Position numbers and translations under genes: made by a program
The notes under the pieces: model-generated
Seen by the model: only the letters and a program-made list of their open reading frames with translations
What the model was told of the DNA's origin: nothing
The model's database searches: none
Shown here: piece after piece, positions 43,901 through 52,507 of the stretch
Layout: each line of letters opens with the position of its first letter
Position numbering within the stretch: position 1 is the first letter of the stretch
Source of the DNA: Lentzea atacamensis
GTDB lineage: Bacteria > Actinomycetota > Actinomycetes > Mycobacteriales > Pseudonocardiaceae
Assembly: GCF_003269295.1 (NCBI RefSeq)
Contig: NZ_QLTT01000013.1
Coordinates: 215,695 to 279,694 of the forward strand
Length of the DNA stretch: 64,000 nucleotides
Direction of reading: 5' to 3'

Positions 43901-44571
43901 CTCGGCTCGAACGCGAACGGAAAGCTGGCGCTGCTCCTGGCGGCGAGCGCGAGCTGCAGGACGCGGTCGTTGAGCGTGTCCGCGGCGAAGTCGTCCCTGG
44001 TCTCCTCGGACACCCACGCGTAGGGGTCGCGGCGGAACGAGAACGACCCCTGGTGCACCGACTGGGTCAGCGGCTGTCCCAGGTCGTCGTAGGTGATGTT
44101 GGGGACGCCACCCAGCAGCGTGGTGGTGATCCTGAGGTCGATCGGACGCTCGTCGGGCTCGGTGGGCTCGAAGTCGCTGGTCAGCCGCGCCAGCGCTTCC
44201 TGAAGCCTCGGCAGGAAGAACTCGTCGCCCTTGAGCAGGCTCGCCGGCTCACCCCGGAACGGCGTCCTGAGCAGCTGTTCCATCCGCCCCTGCTCGGCCC
44301 ACAGATCCCGCAGCCTGCTCAGATCCGCCTGCTTGTTGACCTGCGACAACGCCAGCGCGGCCCCGTTGATGCCGCCCGCCGAGGTGCCGGCGATGACGTC
44401 TGCTCTCGCGGTGCAGCCCACGAGGTCGAGCAGCGGCTGGTACGTGGTCCCCGGCCTGGTCAGACGGTCCAGCTCGAGCACGACGCCGCCCATCCAGACG
44501 GCCAGACTGACGCCCCCGTTGAGCACAACGGCGAACCGGACCTCTTCGCGCGACATGGGTTGCTCGGTCAT
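40912..44571 (-). CDS. Large patatin-like phospholipase with C-terminal membrane domain
   Basis: 1219 residues. The N-terminal patatin domain is complete: oxyanion GGVSLAVWMGG (about 19-29), nucleophile elbow GTSAGG with Ser64, and catalytic Asp257 in FAVDGGVLVNTP. This is the large actinobacterial patatin-like family with a DUF3376-type middle. A helical central region of about 600 residues has no recognised domain. The last 300 contain about eight membrane helices (GLAVGGALVVMALFGMLPAW, TVTVTGVALVVTALLVLGSL) and a soluble tail. It should be a membrane-bound lipid acyl hydrolase. The 3' end overlaps the glycosyltransferase by 20 bp. Confidence 0.87.
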   Translation of the reverse strand: MTEQPMSREEVRFAVVLNGGVSLAVWMGGVVLELDRLTRPGTTYQPLLDLVGCTARADVIAGTSAGGINGAALALSQVNKQADLSRLRDLWAEQGRMEQLLRTPFRGEPASLLKGDEFFLPRLQEALARLTSDFEPTEPDERPIDLRITTTLLGGVPNITYDDLGQPLTQSVHQGSFSFRRDPYAWVSEETRDDFAADTLNDRVLQLALAARSSASFPFAFEPSFIPVGGQASPDRPDMGDVASWANGGDRSRFAVDGGVLVNTPTREALEAIDRMPADGPVRRVMLLVFPHAEPLGSEPQADTADKAMTTVSSGAKLLSAMSSQANRTYVEKIEEHNRRAASSRGGRMALLERLHAGGENVVDEVYSLADKLFGHYEDVEIRLAARQLTAQQFALPKGNPANWSFERVRRAAETAQRKWKKKHGVLPYVPGMKLPSTVCRADLGWEWGITMAERLGASALDLLKRIVWVAPDGQADEIAKTRRELHQVRAELRRLRGELFAWQPSESLGETYWTGRLASYHEKMIDGQLGLKVKAQVAEIGRIVGEATQVIGGLDAHRLKLGGLGCWHALLATEPTAQEAGLSDGERWLSRLLALEVAGTCLSDDASTGLDTPVELVQVSLQTRNAFARQSITADDKAGGASLSRFSGFLKRSWRVNDWIWGRLDGATMLCRVLFDPRRLRRMDMLGRPEGDQRTPEERAAAVVGEVVEAMFGPELPVQVARCAEEAKKELQGIYEADHELSPSSMKLAELAAWGLHWRIICEELPRLRAAIIADRGDGADKRSRGELFLEEHADLLRRLEYPQEHTVTLGMAALDAFDRAGIGREPLTQEAASDQMIRTAATAAAVAVTVADSERAGLAAVRPVTRTIRGAALLPYWTITGLTRGGKLAQFLGLLGLAVGGALVVMALFGMLPAWAAGPGAAIGAASLLAAFGYAALRSGTMLHGLVLLSPVIPLVATAVDRLPGDRAEINTGTVTVTGVALVVTALLVLGSLPAPIRTPLAVLADFRPMQFVKRRWKQAAVLLAAAGLVWAIWRFELHTEPWLVIPTSVLCGAFGIWMALSGGKSLQRWRRVEGEWGTERAEPPAAATAGWAVVYGIGYLALADVLLVIGPSGWGWQAVIGTALAFGLTLLLITSWYVPRAERRRIRRQLVSEAIPAIYPEDCDIAETLRERLEGHASLYRFLIEGQGEHPSTLALSRTGLVVAQRIEQKLRQPAR

Positions 44572-44678
44572 GCCGCATCACCCCCTCCGGCTTCGATCTT
44601 CCCCTGCCGAGGTAGTCGTCCGCCGAAGGGATGTGGTTACTGGCCCGGTTGCCTCAAACGGGTTGCCGACCCGGTCCG

Positions 44679-46211
44679 TCAGGCCGGGTCGGACTTGAGG
44701 AACGGCCCGACCCGCTTCCGCGCGATCAGAACGCACACCGCGAACGTGATCACCGCCCCCGCGACCGCCTGCGGCACCGTGTAAGCCCGCCCGTCGAACG
44801 CGGACCCGGTCGGCGGCAGGATCACCGCGATGATCGCCGACGTCACCATGGCGAACGTCCTGAACTTGGGCCCGACCACGGCCGTGGCGAGCGGAAGCGC
44901 CGCCCACAGCACGTACCAGGGCTGCAGCACCGGTCCGAGCACCAGGATCGCGCCGAGCGACGCGCCCAGGCCGTTCATCGCCTTGATCCGGCCCTTGAAG
45001 CTGCGCCACAGCAGGACCACCGTGATCACGACCGACACGCCCTGCCCCAGCAGCCGGGTCAGCGCGATCATCGCCTCGGTGTGGTTGCCGAGGCCGAGCA
45101 TGATTCCCGTGCCGGCGCCCATGAAGCCGAGCGCGGTCGGCGGTGACATCCAGGACTTCACGGTCGAGGCGACGTTCAGCGTCTCGATCCACCCGAAGCC
45201 GAACCCGGTGCCGAGACAGATCACCACCACGCCGGCCCCGGCTATCAGCGCCATGATCCCGGCCACCAGGGCCAGGTGCTTGATCTGCCCGCCGAGCTTG
45301 CGCGCCACCAGCACGCCGAGGAAACCGAGCGCGGCCATCGCGGGGATCTTCACCATCGCGCCGCACACGATGATCGCGGCGCCCAGCGTGATCCACGACC
45401 ACTTCAGCGGTTCCAGCCCGCGCATCGCCAGCTCCAGGCCGACCAGCATCAGGCCGAGGGCCAGGCCGTCGTTGTGCACGCCGATGACGATGTGGAACAG
45501 CACCAGCGGGTTCAGCGCGCCCAGCCACAACGCGCCGACCGGCGGCACGCCGAAGCGGGCGGCCAGGCGCGGCAGCGCCCACACGATCATCGCCAGGCCG
45601 CACAGCACCAGCAGCCGGTGCACGAACACGCCGGACACGACGTGGTCGCCGGTGATCATCGCGGTGATCCGGCCGAACGCGAGGAACAGCGGGCCGTACG
45701 GCGCGGGCGTCTCGCGCCAGATGTTCGGGACACCGCGCGTGAGGATGTGGTCGACGCCGAGCGCGTTCGCCGGGCCCAGCTCGTACGGGTCGAGCCCGCG
45801 CGCCGCGATCTCGCTCTGCGCCAGGTACGAGTACACGTCGCGCGAGAACATCGGCACGCAGAAGACCAGCGGCACGGTCCACATCAGCAGCGTGCGGTCC
45901 ATCTGGCTGCGCGAGACCAGGCGCGGGCGTCCCGGCCGCACGAACCGTCCCAGCGCCAGCCAGGCCGAGACGATCATGAAGATGCCGGTCCAGACGACCC
46001 CCATCGCGACACTGGGCATCCTCGAGAAAAGCCCGAGGACGGGCACGCCGTACAGCGGCGAGTAGATGGGCGCGGCACCGCCGCCGAGCGATCCGACGGT
46101 CAGCAGGAGCGCTCCGATGGTGCCCCAGCGACGGACGATGTCCAGCTCACGACGCTCTCGACCGTTCAAGAGGTCGCTCTCCGGAGTCACTGCTCCGCCG
46201 GAAGTGGGCAT
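44679..46211 (-). CDS. mptB: Alpha-(1,6)-mannosyltransferase MptB-like (GT-C)
   Basis: 510 residues, about 13 membrane spans, with the early loop SRDVYSYLAQSEIAARGLDP typical of GT-C polyprenyl-phosphomannose-dependent enzymes (the acidic residue follows span 3). In mycobacteria and corynebacteria MptB/Rv1459c starts the mannan core of lipoglycans. Its place immediately upstream of and divergent from sufR is the conserved one. The ATG at 46211 was preferred to a GTG at 46232. Confidence 0.88.
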   Translation of the reverse strand: MPTSGGAVTPESDLLNGRERRELDIVRRWGTIGALLLTVGSLGGGAAPIYSPLYGVPVLGLFSRMPSVAMGVVWTGIFMIVSAWLALGRFVRPGRPRLVSRSQMDRTLLMWTVPLVFCVPMFSRDVYSYLAQSEIAARGLDPYELGPANALGVDHILTRGVPNIWRETPAPYGPLFLAFGRITAMITGDHVVSGVFVHRLLVLCGLAMIVWALPRLAARFGVPPVGALWLGALNPLVLFHIVIGVHNDGLALGLMLVGLELAMRGLEPLKWSWITLGAAIIVCGAMVKIPAMAALGFLGVLVARKLGGQIKHLALVAGIMALIAGAGVVVICLGTGFGFGWIETLNVASTVKSWMSPPTALGFMGAGTGIMLGLGNHTEAMIALTRLLGQGVSVVITVVLLWRSFKGRIKAMNGLGASLGAILVLGPVLQPWYVLWAALPLATAVVGPKFRTFAMVTSAIIAVILPPTGSAFDGRAYTVPQAVAGAVITFAVCVLIARKRVGPFLKSDPA

Positions 46212-46284
46212 GCGGGCAGCGTATCCAGCCACGTTCAGCCGTGAGTCAGGTCACCCTGTGACCGCGATCTTTGCGACCTCAGGC

Positions 46285-46306
46285 TAAATACGCAACACTG
46301 GTGTTG
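46285..46306 (+). promoter_or_regulatory. sufR promoter and SufR operator
   Basis: TAAATA (46285-46290) is a good -10. CAACAC-TG-GTGTTG (46293-46306) is a perfect inverted repeat spanning the expected transcription start and touching the sufR GTG at 46306. This is the position expected for autorepression by holo-SufR. The mRNA would have a leader of only about ten bases. Confidence 0.65.
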
Positions 46307-47034
46307 TGAAAAACGCCGAGACCCACCTTGACGCCGTGCAACAGCACGACGGCAAGACTCGGCGTGCCGTCGCCAGGCTCCTGCTGGAGCAGGGCCCGGT
46401 CACCGCGGCGAGCATCGCCGAGGAACTGGGCATCAGCCCCACGGCCGTGCGCCGTCACATCGACGCACTGCTCGCGGACGGCGAGGCGACCACGAGGGAC
46501 GCTCCGCGCCAGACCCAACGCGGTCGTGGCCGTCCCGCGAAGCTCTTCCTGCTGACTGACGCCGGACGCGCCCGGTTCGGCCACGCCTACGACGACCTCG
46601 CGGTCGCCGCGATCAGGTTCCTCGCCCAGACGGGTGGGGAAGAGGCTGTGCGCGCCTTCGCGCAGAGCCGTGTCGACGCGCTCGTGGACCGGCACCGGAC
46701 GGCGATCGTGGCCCAGGCCACACCCGCCGAACGGGCCAAGGCCCTTGCGACCGCGCTGACCAGGGAGGGCTACGCTGCGTCGGCACGTCACGTAGGGGTG
46801 GGCGAGCAGTTGTGCCAGCACCACTGCCCGGTAGCCCACGTGGCGGCTGAGTTCCCCCAGCTGTGCGAGACCGAGACGGAAGCTTTCGCGAACCTCCTCG
46901 GTTCTCATGTTCAGCGCCTCGCGACGATCGCAAGCGGCCATGCCGTGTGCACGACGCACATCCCGAACGTTCAACCCAGGTCCCCCGGCTCCGCCGGAAA
47001 GCACAGCCCAGATGATGGAGGGGAGCCCGCATGA
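46306..47034 (+). CDS. sufR: Fe-S cluster-sensing repressor SufR
   Basis: 242 residues. N-terminal winged helix (GPVTAASIAEELGISPTAVR), middle dimerisation part, and C-terminal cysteine set in GEQLCQHHCPVAHV followed by FPQLCETE, which ligate an Fe-S cluster in SufR. Cluster-loaded SufR represses the suf operon; loss of the cluster under iron or oxidative stress derepresses it. First gene of the operon, overlapping sufB by ATGA. Confidence 0.95.
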   Translation: MKNAETHLDAVQQHDGKTRRAVARLLLEQGPVTAASIAEELGISPTAVRRHIDALLADGEATTRDAPRQTQRGRGRPAKLFLLTDAGRARFGHAYDDLAVAAIRFLAQTGGEEAVRAFAQSRVDALVDRHRTAIVAQATPAERAKALATALTREGYAASARHVGVGEQLCQHHCPVAHVAAEFPQLCETETEAFANLLGSHVQRLATIASGHAVCTTHIPNVQPRSPGSAGKHSPDDGGEPA

Positions 47035-48485
47035 CTGCCGCTGCCGAGCAGCGCACGCCCACCACGGTGCAGTCTCCGCTCACGCAGGAAGAGACCATCG
47101 CGTCTCTCGGCAACTACGAGTTCGGCTGGGCCGACTCCGACGTCGCCGGCGCGAGCGCCCGCCGAGGCCTCAGCGAGGACGTCGTTCGCGACATCTCGGC
47201 GAAGAAGGACGAGCCCGAGTGGATGCTCGAGTACCGGTTGAAGGCGCTCAAGCTCTTCGACCTCAAGCCGATGCCGAACTGGGGCGCCGACCTCTCTGGG
47301 ATCGACTTCGACTCGATCAAGTACTTCGTGCGTTCCACCGAGAAGCAGGCCCAGAGCTGGGAAGACCTGCCAGAGGACATCAAGAACACCTACGACCGGC
47401 TGGGCATCCCCGAGGCTGAGAAGCAGCGCCTCGTCGCCGGTGTCGCGGCTCAGTACGAGTCCGAGGTCGTGTACCACCAGATCCGCGAGGACCTGGAGGC
47501 GCAGGGTGTCATCTTCCTCGACACCGACTCGGGTCTGCGTGAGCACCCGGAGCTCTTCAAGGAGTACTTCGGCTCGGTCATCCCGGCCGGCGACAACAAG
47601 TTCTCCGCGCTGAACTCCGCGACCTGGTCCGGCGGCTCGTTCATCTACGTGCCGAAGGGCGTGCACGTGGACATCCCGCTGCAGGCCTACTTCCGGATCA
47701 ACACCGAGAACATGGGCCAGTTCGAGCGCACGCTGATCATCGTCGACGAGGGTGCCTACGTGCACTACGTCGAGGGCTGCACCGCGCCGATCTACTCGTC
47801 CGACTCGCTGCACTCCGCGGTCGTCGAGATCATCGTGAAGAAGGGCGGCCGCTGCCGCTACACGACGATCCAGAACTGGTCGAACAACGTCTACAACCTG
47901 GTCACCAAGCGCGCCAAGGCCGAAGAGGGCGCGACCATGGAGTGGGTCGACGGCAACATCGGCTCCAAGGTGACCATGAAGTACCCGGCCGTCTTCCTGA
48001 TGGGCGAGCACGCCAAGGGCGAGGTCCTCTCGATCGCGTTCGCGGGCGAGGGCCAGCACCAGGACGCCGGCGCGAAGATGGTCCACCTGGCGCCGCACAC
48101 CTCCTCGACCATCGTGTCGAAGTCGGTGGCGCGTGGCGGTGGCCGCACGTCGTACCGCGGCCTGGTCCAGGTCAACAAGCGGGCGCACCACTCGAAGTCG
48201 ACGGTGAAGTGCGACGCGCTGCTGGTCGACACCATCAGCCGGTCGGACACCTACCCGTACGTCGACGTCCGCGAGGACGACGTGCAGATGGGTCACGAGG
48301 CCACGGTCTCGAAGGTCTCCGAGGACCAGCTGTTCTACCTGATGTCGCGCGGCCTCAACGAGGACGAGGCCATGGCGATGATCGTGCGCGGGTTCGTCGA
48401 GCCCATCGCGCGCGAGCTCCCCATGGAGTACGCCCTCGAACTGAACCGCCTGATCGAACTGCAGATGGAAGGGGCCGTCGGCTGA
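47031..48485 (+). CDS. sufB: Fe-S cluster scaffold protein SufB
   Basis: 484 residues, uninterrupted. M. tuberculosis SufB has an intein; none is present here. Seen: the N-terminal ETIASLGNYEFGWADSDVAG, the beta-helix core, and SFIYVPKGVHVDIPLQAYFR. It assembles clusters in the SufBC2D complex. Its ATG overlaps the sufR stop; sufD starts one base after its stop. Confidence 0.97.
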   Translation: MTAAAEQRTPTTVQSPLTQEETIASLGNYEFGWADSDVAGASARRGLSEDVVRDISAKKDEPEWMLEYRLKALKLFDLKPMPNWGADLSGIDFDSIKYFVRSTEKQAQSWEDLPEDIKNTYDRLGIPEAEKQRLVAGVAAQYESEVVYHQIREDLEAQGVIFLDTDSGLREHPELFKEYFGSVIPAGDNKFSALNSATWSGGSFIYVPKGVHVDIPLQAYFRINTENMGQFERTLIIVDEGAYVHYVEGCTAPIYSSDSLHSAVVEIIVKKGGRCRYTTIQNWSNNVYNLVTKRAKAEEGATMEWVDGNIGSKVTMKYPAVFLMGEHAKGEVLSIAFAGEGQHQDAGAKMVHLAPHTSSTIVSKSVARGGGRTSYRGLVQVNKRAHHSKSTVKCDALLVDTISRSDTYPYVDVREDDVQMGHEATVSKVSEDQLFYLMSRGLNEDEAMAMIVRGFVEPIARELPMEYALELNRLIELQMEGAVG

Positions 48486-48486
48486 C

Positions 48487-49644
48487 ATGGCCGCCCTGTC
48501 GACTCAACCTCACTCCCACGGTGCTGTCGTTCCGGTCACCTCGCGCGCGGAGCACTTCACGTCCTACGACGTGAACGCGTTCGAGGTGCCGGGCGGTCGT
48601 GAGGAGATCTGGCGTTTCACGCCTCTCAAGCGTCTTGCCGGTCTGCACTCCGGCGCTGCGGCAACGGGTTCCACTGCCGTTGAGGTGAACGCCGCTGCCG
48701 GTGTCACCGTCGAGACCGTGGGTCGTGACGACTCGCGGCTCGGCACCGCCGGCGTTCCCGGTGACCGCGTCGCGGCGCAGGCGTACTCGTCGTTCGAGAA
48801 CGCCACCGTCGTGACGCTGCCCGGTGACGCGAAGTCCGAGCCGACCACCGTCACGGTGACCGGCCCCGGCGCGGGCGCCGTCGCGTACGGCCACATCCAG
48901 GTCAAGGCCTCGCAGTTCGCCGAGGGCACCGTGATCCTGGACTTCCGCGGTTCCGGCGCGTACGCGGACAACATCGAGTTCCTCGTCGCGGACGGTGCGC
49001 ACCTCACGGTGATCACCATCCACGACTGGGCCGACGACGCCGTGCACGTCTCGCAGCACCACATGAAGCTCGGTCGTGACGCGACCCTGCGGCACACGGT
49101 CGTGACCCTGGGCGGCGACGTCGTCCGCGTCACCCCGGTCGTGCAGTACGCGGGCCGCGGCGGCGACGCGGAGCTGTTCGGTCTGTACTTCGCGGACGCG
49201 GGACAGCACCAGGAGCACCGGCCGTTCATCGACCACGGGCAGCCGAACTGCCGCAGCAACGTCGTCTACAAGGGCGCGCTGCAGGGCGAGGGCGCGCACG
49301 CGGTGTGGATCGGCGACGTGCTGATCCGCGTGGCGGCCGAGGGCACCGAGACGTTCGAGCTGAACCGGAACCTGATCCTCACCGATGGTGCGCGTGCCGA
49401 CTCGGTGCCGAACCTGGAGATCGAGACCGGCGAGATCGAGGGCGCGGGCCACGCCAGCGCCACCGGCCGGTTCGACGACGAGCAGCTGTTCTACCTGCAG
49501 GCGCGCGGCATCCCGGAGGAGCAGGCACGCCGTCTCGTCGTGCGCGGCTTCTTCCAGGAGCTGATCGCGAAGATCGCCGTGCCCGAGGTGCGCGAGCGCC
49601 TCGAGGCCGCCATCGAGGCAGAGCTCGAGGCGGTAGGGGCGTGA
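48487..49644 (+). CDS. sufD: Fe-S cluster assembly protein SufD
   Basis: 385 residues. The right-handed beta-helix core includes HHMKLGRDATLRHTVVTLGG and the conserved His in GQHQEHRPFIDHGQPNCRSN. The C-terminal helical QLFYLQARGIPEEQARRLVV matches SufB's. SufD pairs with SufB and is needed for iron entry. GTGA overlap with the Rieske gene. Confidence 0.96.
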   Translation: MAALSTQPHSHGAVVPVTSRAEHFTSYDVNAFEVPGGREEIWRFTPLKRLAGLHSGAAATGSTAVEVNAAAGVTVETVGRDDSRLGTAGVPGDRVAAQAYSSFENATVVTLPGDAKSEPTTVTVTGPGAGAVAYGHIQVKASQFAEGTVILDFRGSGAYADNIEFLVADGAHLTVITIHDWADDAVHVSQHHMKLGRDATLRHTVVTLGGDVVRVTPVVQYAGRGGDAELFGLYFADAGQHQEHRPFIDHGQPNCRSNVVYKGALQGEGAHAVWIGDVLIRVAAEGTETFELNRNLILTDGARADSVPNLEIETGEIEGAGHASATGRFDDEQLFYLQARGIPEEQARRLVVRGFFQELIAKIAVPEVRERLEAAIEAELEAVGA

Positions 49645-49955
49645 TTCGCGTGTGTGCACTGTCCGATCTGGACGACCGCAAGCCGTTCGCCACCGAGGTC
49701 GACGACGTGTCGATCGTCTTGGTGCGCAACGGCGAGCGGGTGCACGCGCTGGCCGATGAGTGCTCGCACGCGGCGGTGTCGTTGAGCGAGGGCGAGGTCT
49801 CCCGCAAGGGGATCGAGTGCTGGTTGCACGGGTCGTGCTTCGACCTGGAGACCGGCAAGCCCTCCTCGCTGCCCGCGACCGAACCGGTCGACGTCTACGC
49901 CGTCGACATCCGTGACGGCGACGTGTTCGTCGACGTCACCGTCACCACGAACTGA
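49641..49955 (+). CDS. Rieske-type [2Fe-2S] ferredoxin of the suf operon
   Basis: 104 residues. Rieske ligands are complete: C-x-H in ADECSHAAVSL and C-x2-H in GIECWLHGSCF. The size and the sufD-sufC position match the ferredoxin present in Streptomyces suf operons. It may supply electrons for cluster assembly. GTG start overlapping the sufD stop; the frame is open upstream but that is a shadow of sufD. Confidence 0.93.
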   Translation: MIRVCALSDLDDRKPFATEVDDVSIVLVRNGERVHALADECSHAAVSLSEGEVSRKGIECWLHGSCFDLETGKPSSLPATEPVDVYAVDIRDGDVFVDVTVTTN

Positions 49956-49986
49956 CTTAGTTAGACCACCAGGAGAAGCGCTAGTC

Positions 49987-50760
49987 ATGGCCACGCTTGA
50001 GATCAAGGACCTGCACGTCTCGGTCGTCAGCGAGGACGCCCCCAAGGAGATCCTCAAGGGCGTCGACCTGACGATCAAGGCGGGCGAGACCCACGCCATC
50101 ATGGGCCCCAACGGCTCCGGCAAGTCCACGCTGTCGTACGCGATCGCCGGTCACCCGAAGTACACGATCACCTCGGGCACCGTCACGCTCGACGGCGAGG
50201 ACGTGCTGGAGATGTCCGTCGACGAGCGCGCCCGCGCGGGCCTGTTCCTCGCGATGCAGTACCCGGTCGAGGTGCCCGGCGTCTCGATGTCGAACTTCCT
50301 CCGCACCGCCGCCACCGCCGTGCGCGGCGAGGCCCCGGCCCTGCGCCACTGGGTCAAGGAGGTCAAGGCCGCGATGTCCGACCTCGACATCGACCCGGCG
50401 TTCGCCGAGCGCTCGGTGAACGAGGGCTTCTCCGGCGGTGAGAAGAAGCGCCACGAGATCCTGCAGCTGGGCCTGCTCCAGCCGAAGGTCGCGATCCTCG
50501 ACGAGACCGACTCCGGCCTGGACGTCGACGCGCTGCGCGTCGTGTCCGAGGGCGTCAACCGCTACAAGGCCTCCGGTGAGGTCGGCGTCATGCTGATCAC
50601 GCACTACACCCGGATCCTCAAGTACATCGAGCCGGACTTCGTACACGTCTTCGCCAACGGCCGCATCGTCGAGTCCGGTGGCCGCGAACTCGCCGACCAG
50701 CTCGAGGCCGAGGGTTACGTGAAGTACACCGGCAAGTCGGAAGCTGCTGCCCTTTCCTGA
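49987..50760 (+). CDS. sufC: Fe-S cluster assembly ATPase SufC
   Basis: 257 residues, ABC-type ATPase: Walker A MGPNGSGKST, Q-loop LAMQYPVEVPG, signature FSGGEKKRHEILQ, Walker B VAILDETDSGLDVD, switch His in LITHYTRIL. It drives conformational change of SufBD. ATG preceded by AGGAG at 49970. Confidence 0.97.
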   Translation: MATLEIKDLHVSVVSEDAPKEILKGVDLTIKAGETHAIMGPNGSGKSTLSYAIAGHPKYTITSGTVTLDGEDVLEMSVDERARAGLFLAMQYPVEVPGVSMSNFLRTAATAVRGEAPALRHWVKEVKAAMSDLDIDPAFAERSVNEGFSGGEKKRHEILQLGLLQPKVAILDETDSGLDVDALRVVSEGVNRYKASGEVGVMLITHYTRILKYIEPDFVHVFANGRIVESGGRELADQLEAEGYVKYTGKSEAAALS

Positions 50761-50787
50761 CGTTACTAGGTGTTGAGAGGAGGCGCT

Positions 50788-52065
50788 GTGACCACCACCG
50801 CAGCACCACTGGATGTAACCGCTCTCCGAGCGGACTTCCCGATCCTGTCTCGCACCGTTCGTGACGGGAAGCGCCTGGTCTACCTGGACTCCGGCGCCAC
50901 CTCGCAACGCCCGACGCAGGTTCTGGACGCCGAGAAGGCGTTCCTGCAGCAGCACAACGCGGCTGTGCACAGGGGCGCCCACCAGCTCGCGGAGGAAGCG
51001 ACCGACGCGTACGAGGGTGCGCGTCAGCGCATCGCGGACTTCGTCGGCGCCGACTTCGGCGAACTGGTGTTCACCAAGAACGCCACCGAGGGCTTCAACC
51101 TCGTGGCGTACGCGATGGGCAACGCCGCCACGTCCGGCCCCGAGGCCGCGCGTTTCGTCGTCGGTCCCGGCGACGAGATCGTCGTGACCGAGATGGAGCA
51201 CCACGCGAACCTGGTGCCGTGGCAGCAGCTCGCCCAGCGCACCGGCGCCACGCTGAAATGGTTCAGGCTGACCCCGGACGCTCGTCTCGACCTGTCCGAT
51301 GTGGACAGCGTGATCACGCCGCGCACCCGCGTGGTGGCCTTCACGCACCAGTCGAACGTGACCGGCGTGATCAACCCGGTCGACGTCCTCGTCGCGGCTG
51401 CGCAGAAGGTCGGCGCGCTGACGGTGCTGGACGCGTGCCAGTCCGTCCCGCACGGCCCGGTCGACTTCCACCGGCTCGGCGTCGACTTCGCGTCGTTCTC
51501 CGGCCACAAGATGCTCGGCCCGTCCGGCATCGGTGTCCTTTATGGACGTCGTGGGCTGCTGGAGGCGTTGCCTCCCTTCATCACCGGCGGCTCGATGATC
51601 GAGCTGGTGCGCATGGAGGGCTCGACGTTCGCGCCGCCGCCGCAGCGGTTCGAGGCCGGTTCGCCGATGACGTCCCAGGCCGTCGGTCTGGGCGCGGCGG
51701 TGGACTACCTCTCGGTAGTGGGCATGGAACGCGTCCACGCCCACGAGCACGCGCTGACCGTGGCGGCGCTCGAAGGTCTCGGCGCGATCCCGGGTGTCCG
51801 CCTGATCGGCCCGCAGGACGCGGTCGACCGTGGCGGCGCCGTGCCGTTCGAGATCGAGGGCGTCCACCCGCACGACGCCGGCCAGGTGCTGGACAGCCTG
51901 GGCATCGCGGTCCGCGTCGGCCACCACTGCGCGTGGCCGCTGCACCGCTGCCTGAACGCCCAGTCCTCGGTGCGCGCGTCGTTCTACCTGTACAACACGC
52001 TGGACGAGGTCGACGCACTGGTCGACGGCGTCCGCGAGGCGCAGAAGTTCTTCGGGGTGGCCTGA
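50788..52065 (+). CDS. sufS: Cysteine desulfurase SufS
   Basis: 425 residues, PLP enzyme releasing sulfur from cysteine. PLP lysine in FSGHKMLGPSGIGVLYG; the catalytic cysteine lies in the group II signature RVGHHCAWPL; TEMEHHANLVPWQ and DACQSVPHG are also typical. Sulfur goes to SufU, encoded next. GTG at 50788 after GAGAGGAGG. Confidence 0.97.
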   Translation: MTTTAAPLDVTALRADFPILSRTVRDGKRLVYLDSGATSQRPTQVLDAEKAFLQQHNAAVHRGAHQLAEEATDAYEGARQRIADFVGADFGELVFTKNATEGFNLVAYAMGNAATSGPEAARFVVGPGDEIVVTEMEHHANLVPWQQLAQRTGATLKWFRLTPDARLDLSDVDSVITPRTRVVAFTHQSNVTGVINPVDVLVAAAQKVGALTVLDACQSVPHGPVDFHRLGVDFASFSGHKMLGPSGIGVLYGRRGLLEALPPFITGGSMIELVRMEGSTFAPPPQRFEAGSPMTSQAVGLGAAVDYLSVVGMERVHAHEHALTVAALEGLGAIPGVRLIGPQDAVDRGGAVPFEIEGVHPHDAGQVLDSLGIAVRVGHHCAWPLHRCLNAQSSVRASFYLYNTLDEVDALVDGVREAQKFFGVA

Positions 52066-52066
52066 G

Positions 52067-52507
52067 ATGCAGCTCCAGCAGATGTACCAGGAGATCATCC
52101 TGGACCACTACAAGAATCCGCACGGCCGAGGCCTGCGCTCGCCCTACGACGCCGAGTCGTTCCAGGTCAACCCGACCTGCGGCGACGAGGTGACGTTGCG
52201 CGTGCACGTCGTCGACGACGTGGTCCAGGACGTCTCCTACGACGGCCAGGGCTGCTCGATCAGCCAGGCCTCGACGTCCGTGTTGACCGACCTCGTCGTG
52301 GGTAAGCCCGTGGGCGAGGCGTTCGAGAAGATGGACGCGTTCGTCGAGCTCATGCAGGGCCGCGGCCAGGTGGAGCCCGACGAGGACGTCCTGGAAGACG
52401 GCATCGCCTTCGCCGGTGTCGCAAAGTACCCGGCGCGCGTGAAGTGCGCGCTGCTGGGCTGGATGGCGTTCAAGGACGCAGTCGCACGAAGCCAGGGAGC
52501 AGCATGA
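52067..52507 (+). CDS. sufU: Zinc-dependent sulfurtransferase SufU
   Basis: 146 residues. Zinc ligands are present: PTCGDEV (Cys and Asp), DGQGCSISQAS and the C-terminal VKCALLGW. In SufU the zinc swaps ligand with the SufS cysteine to accept persulfide. One base separates it from sufS; the stop overlaps sufT (ATGA). Confidence 0.96.
   Translation: MQLQQMYQEIILDHYKNPHGRGLRSPYDAESFQVNPTCGDEVTLRVHVVDDVVQDVSYDGQGCSISQASTSVLTDLVVGKPVGEAFEKMDAFVELMQGRGQVEPDEDVLEDGIAFAGVAKYPARVKCALLGWMAFKDAVARSQGAA

Noticed and set aside
42298..44784. Long plus-strand frame over the patatin gene
   Set aside because: Shadow frame; no motif, and the minus frame has an intact catalytic dyad.
51901..52000. Suspicion that SufS lacks its active cysteine (SSVRAS where E. 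coli has MCRAS)
   Set aside because: The catalytic cysteine of group II desulfurases is in RxGHHCA, which is present here as RVGHHCA.
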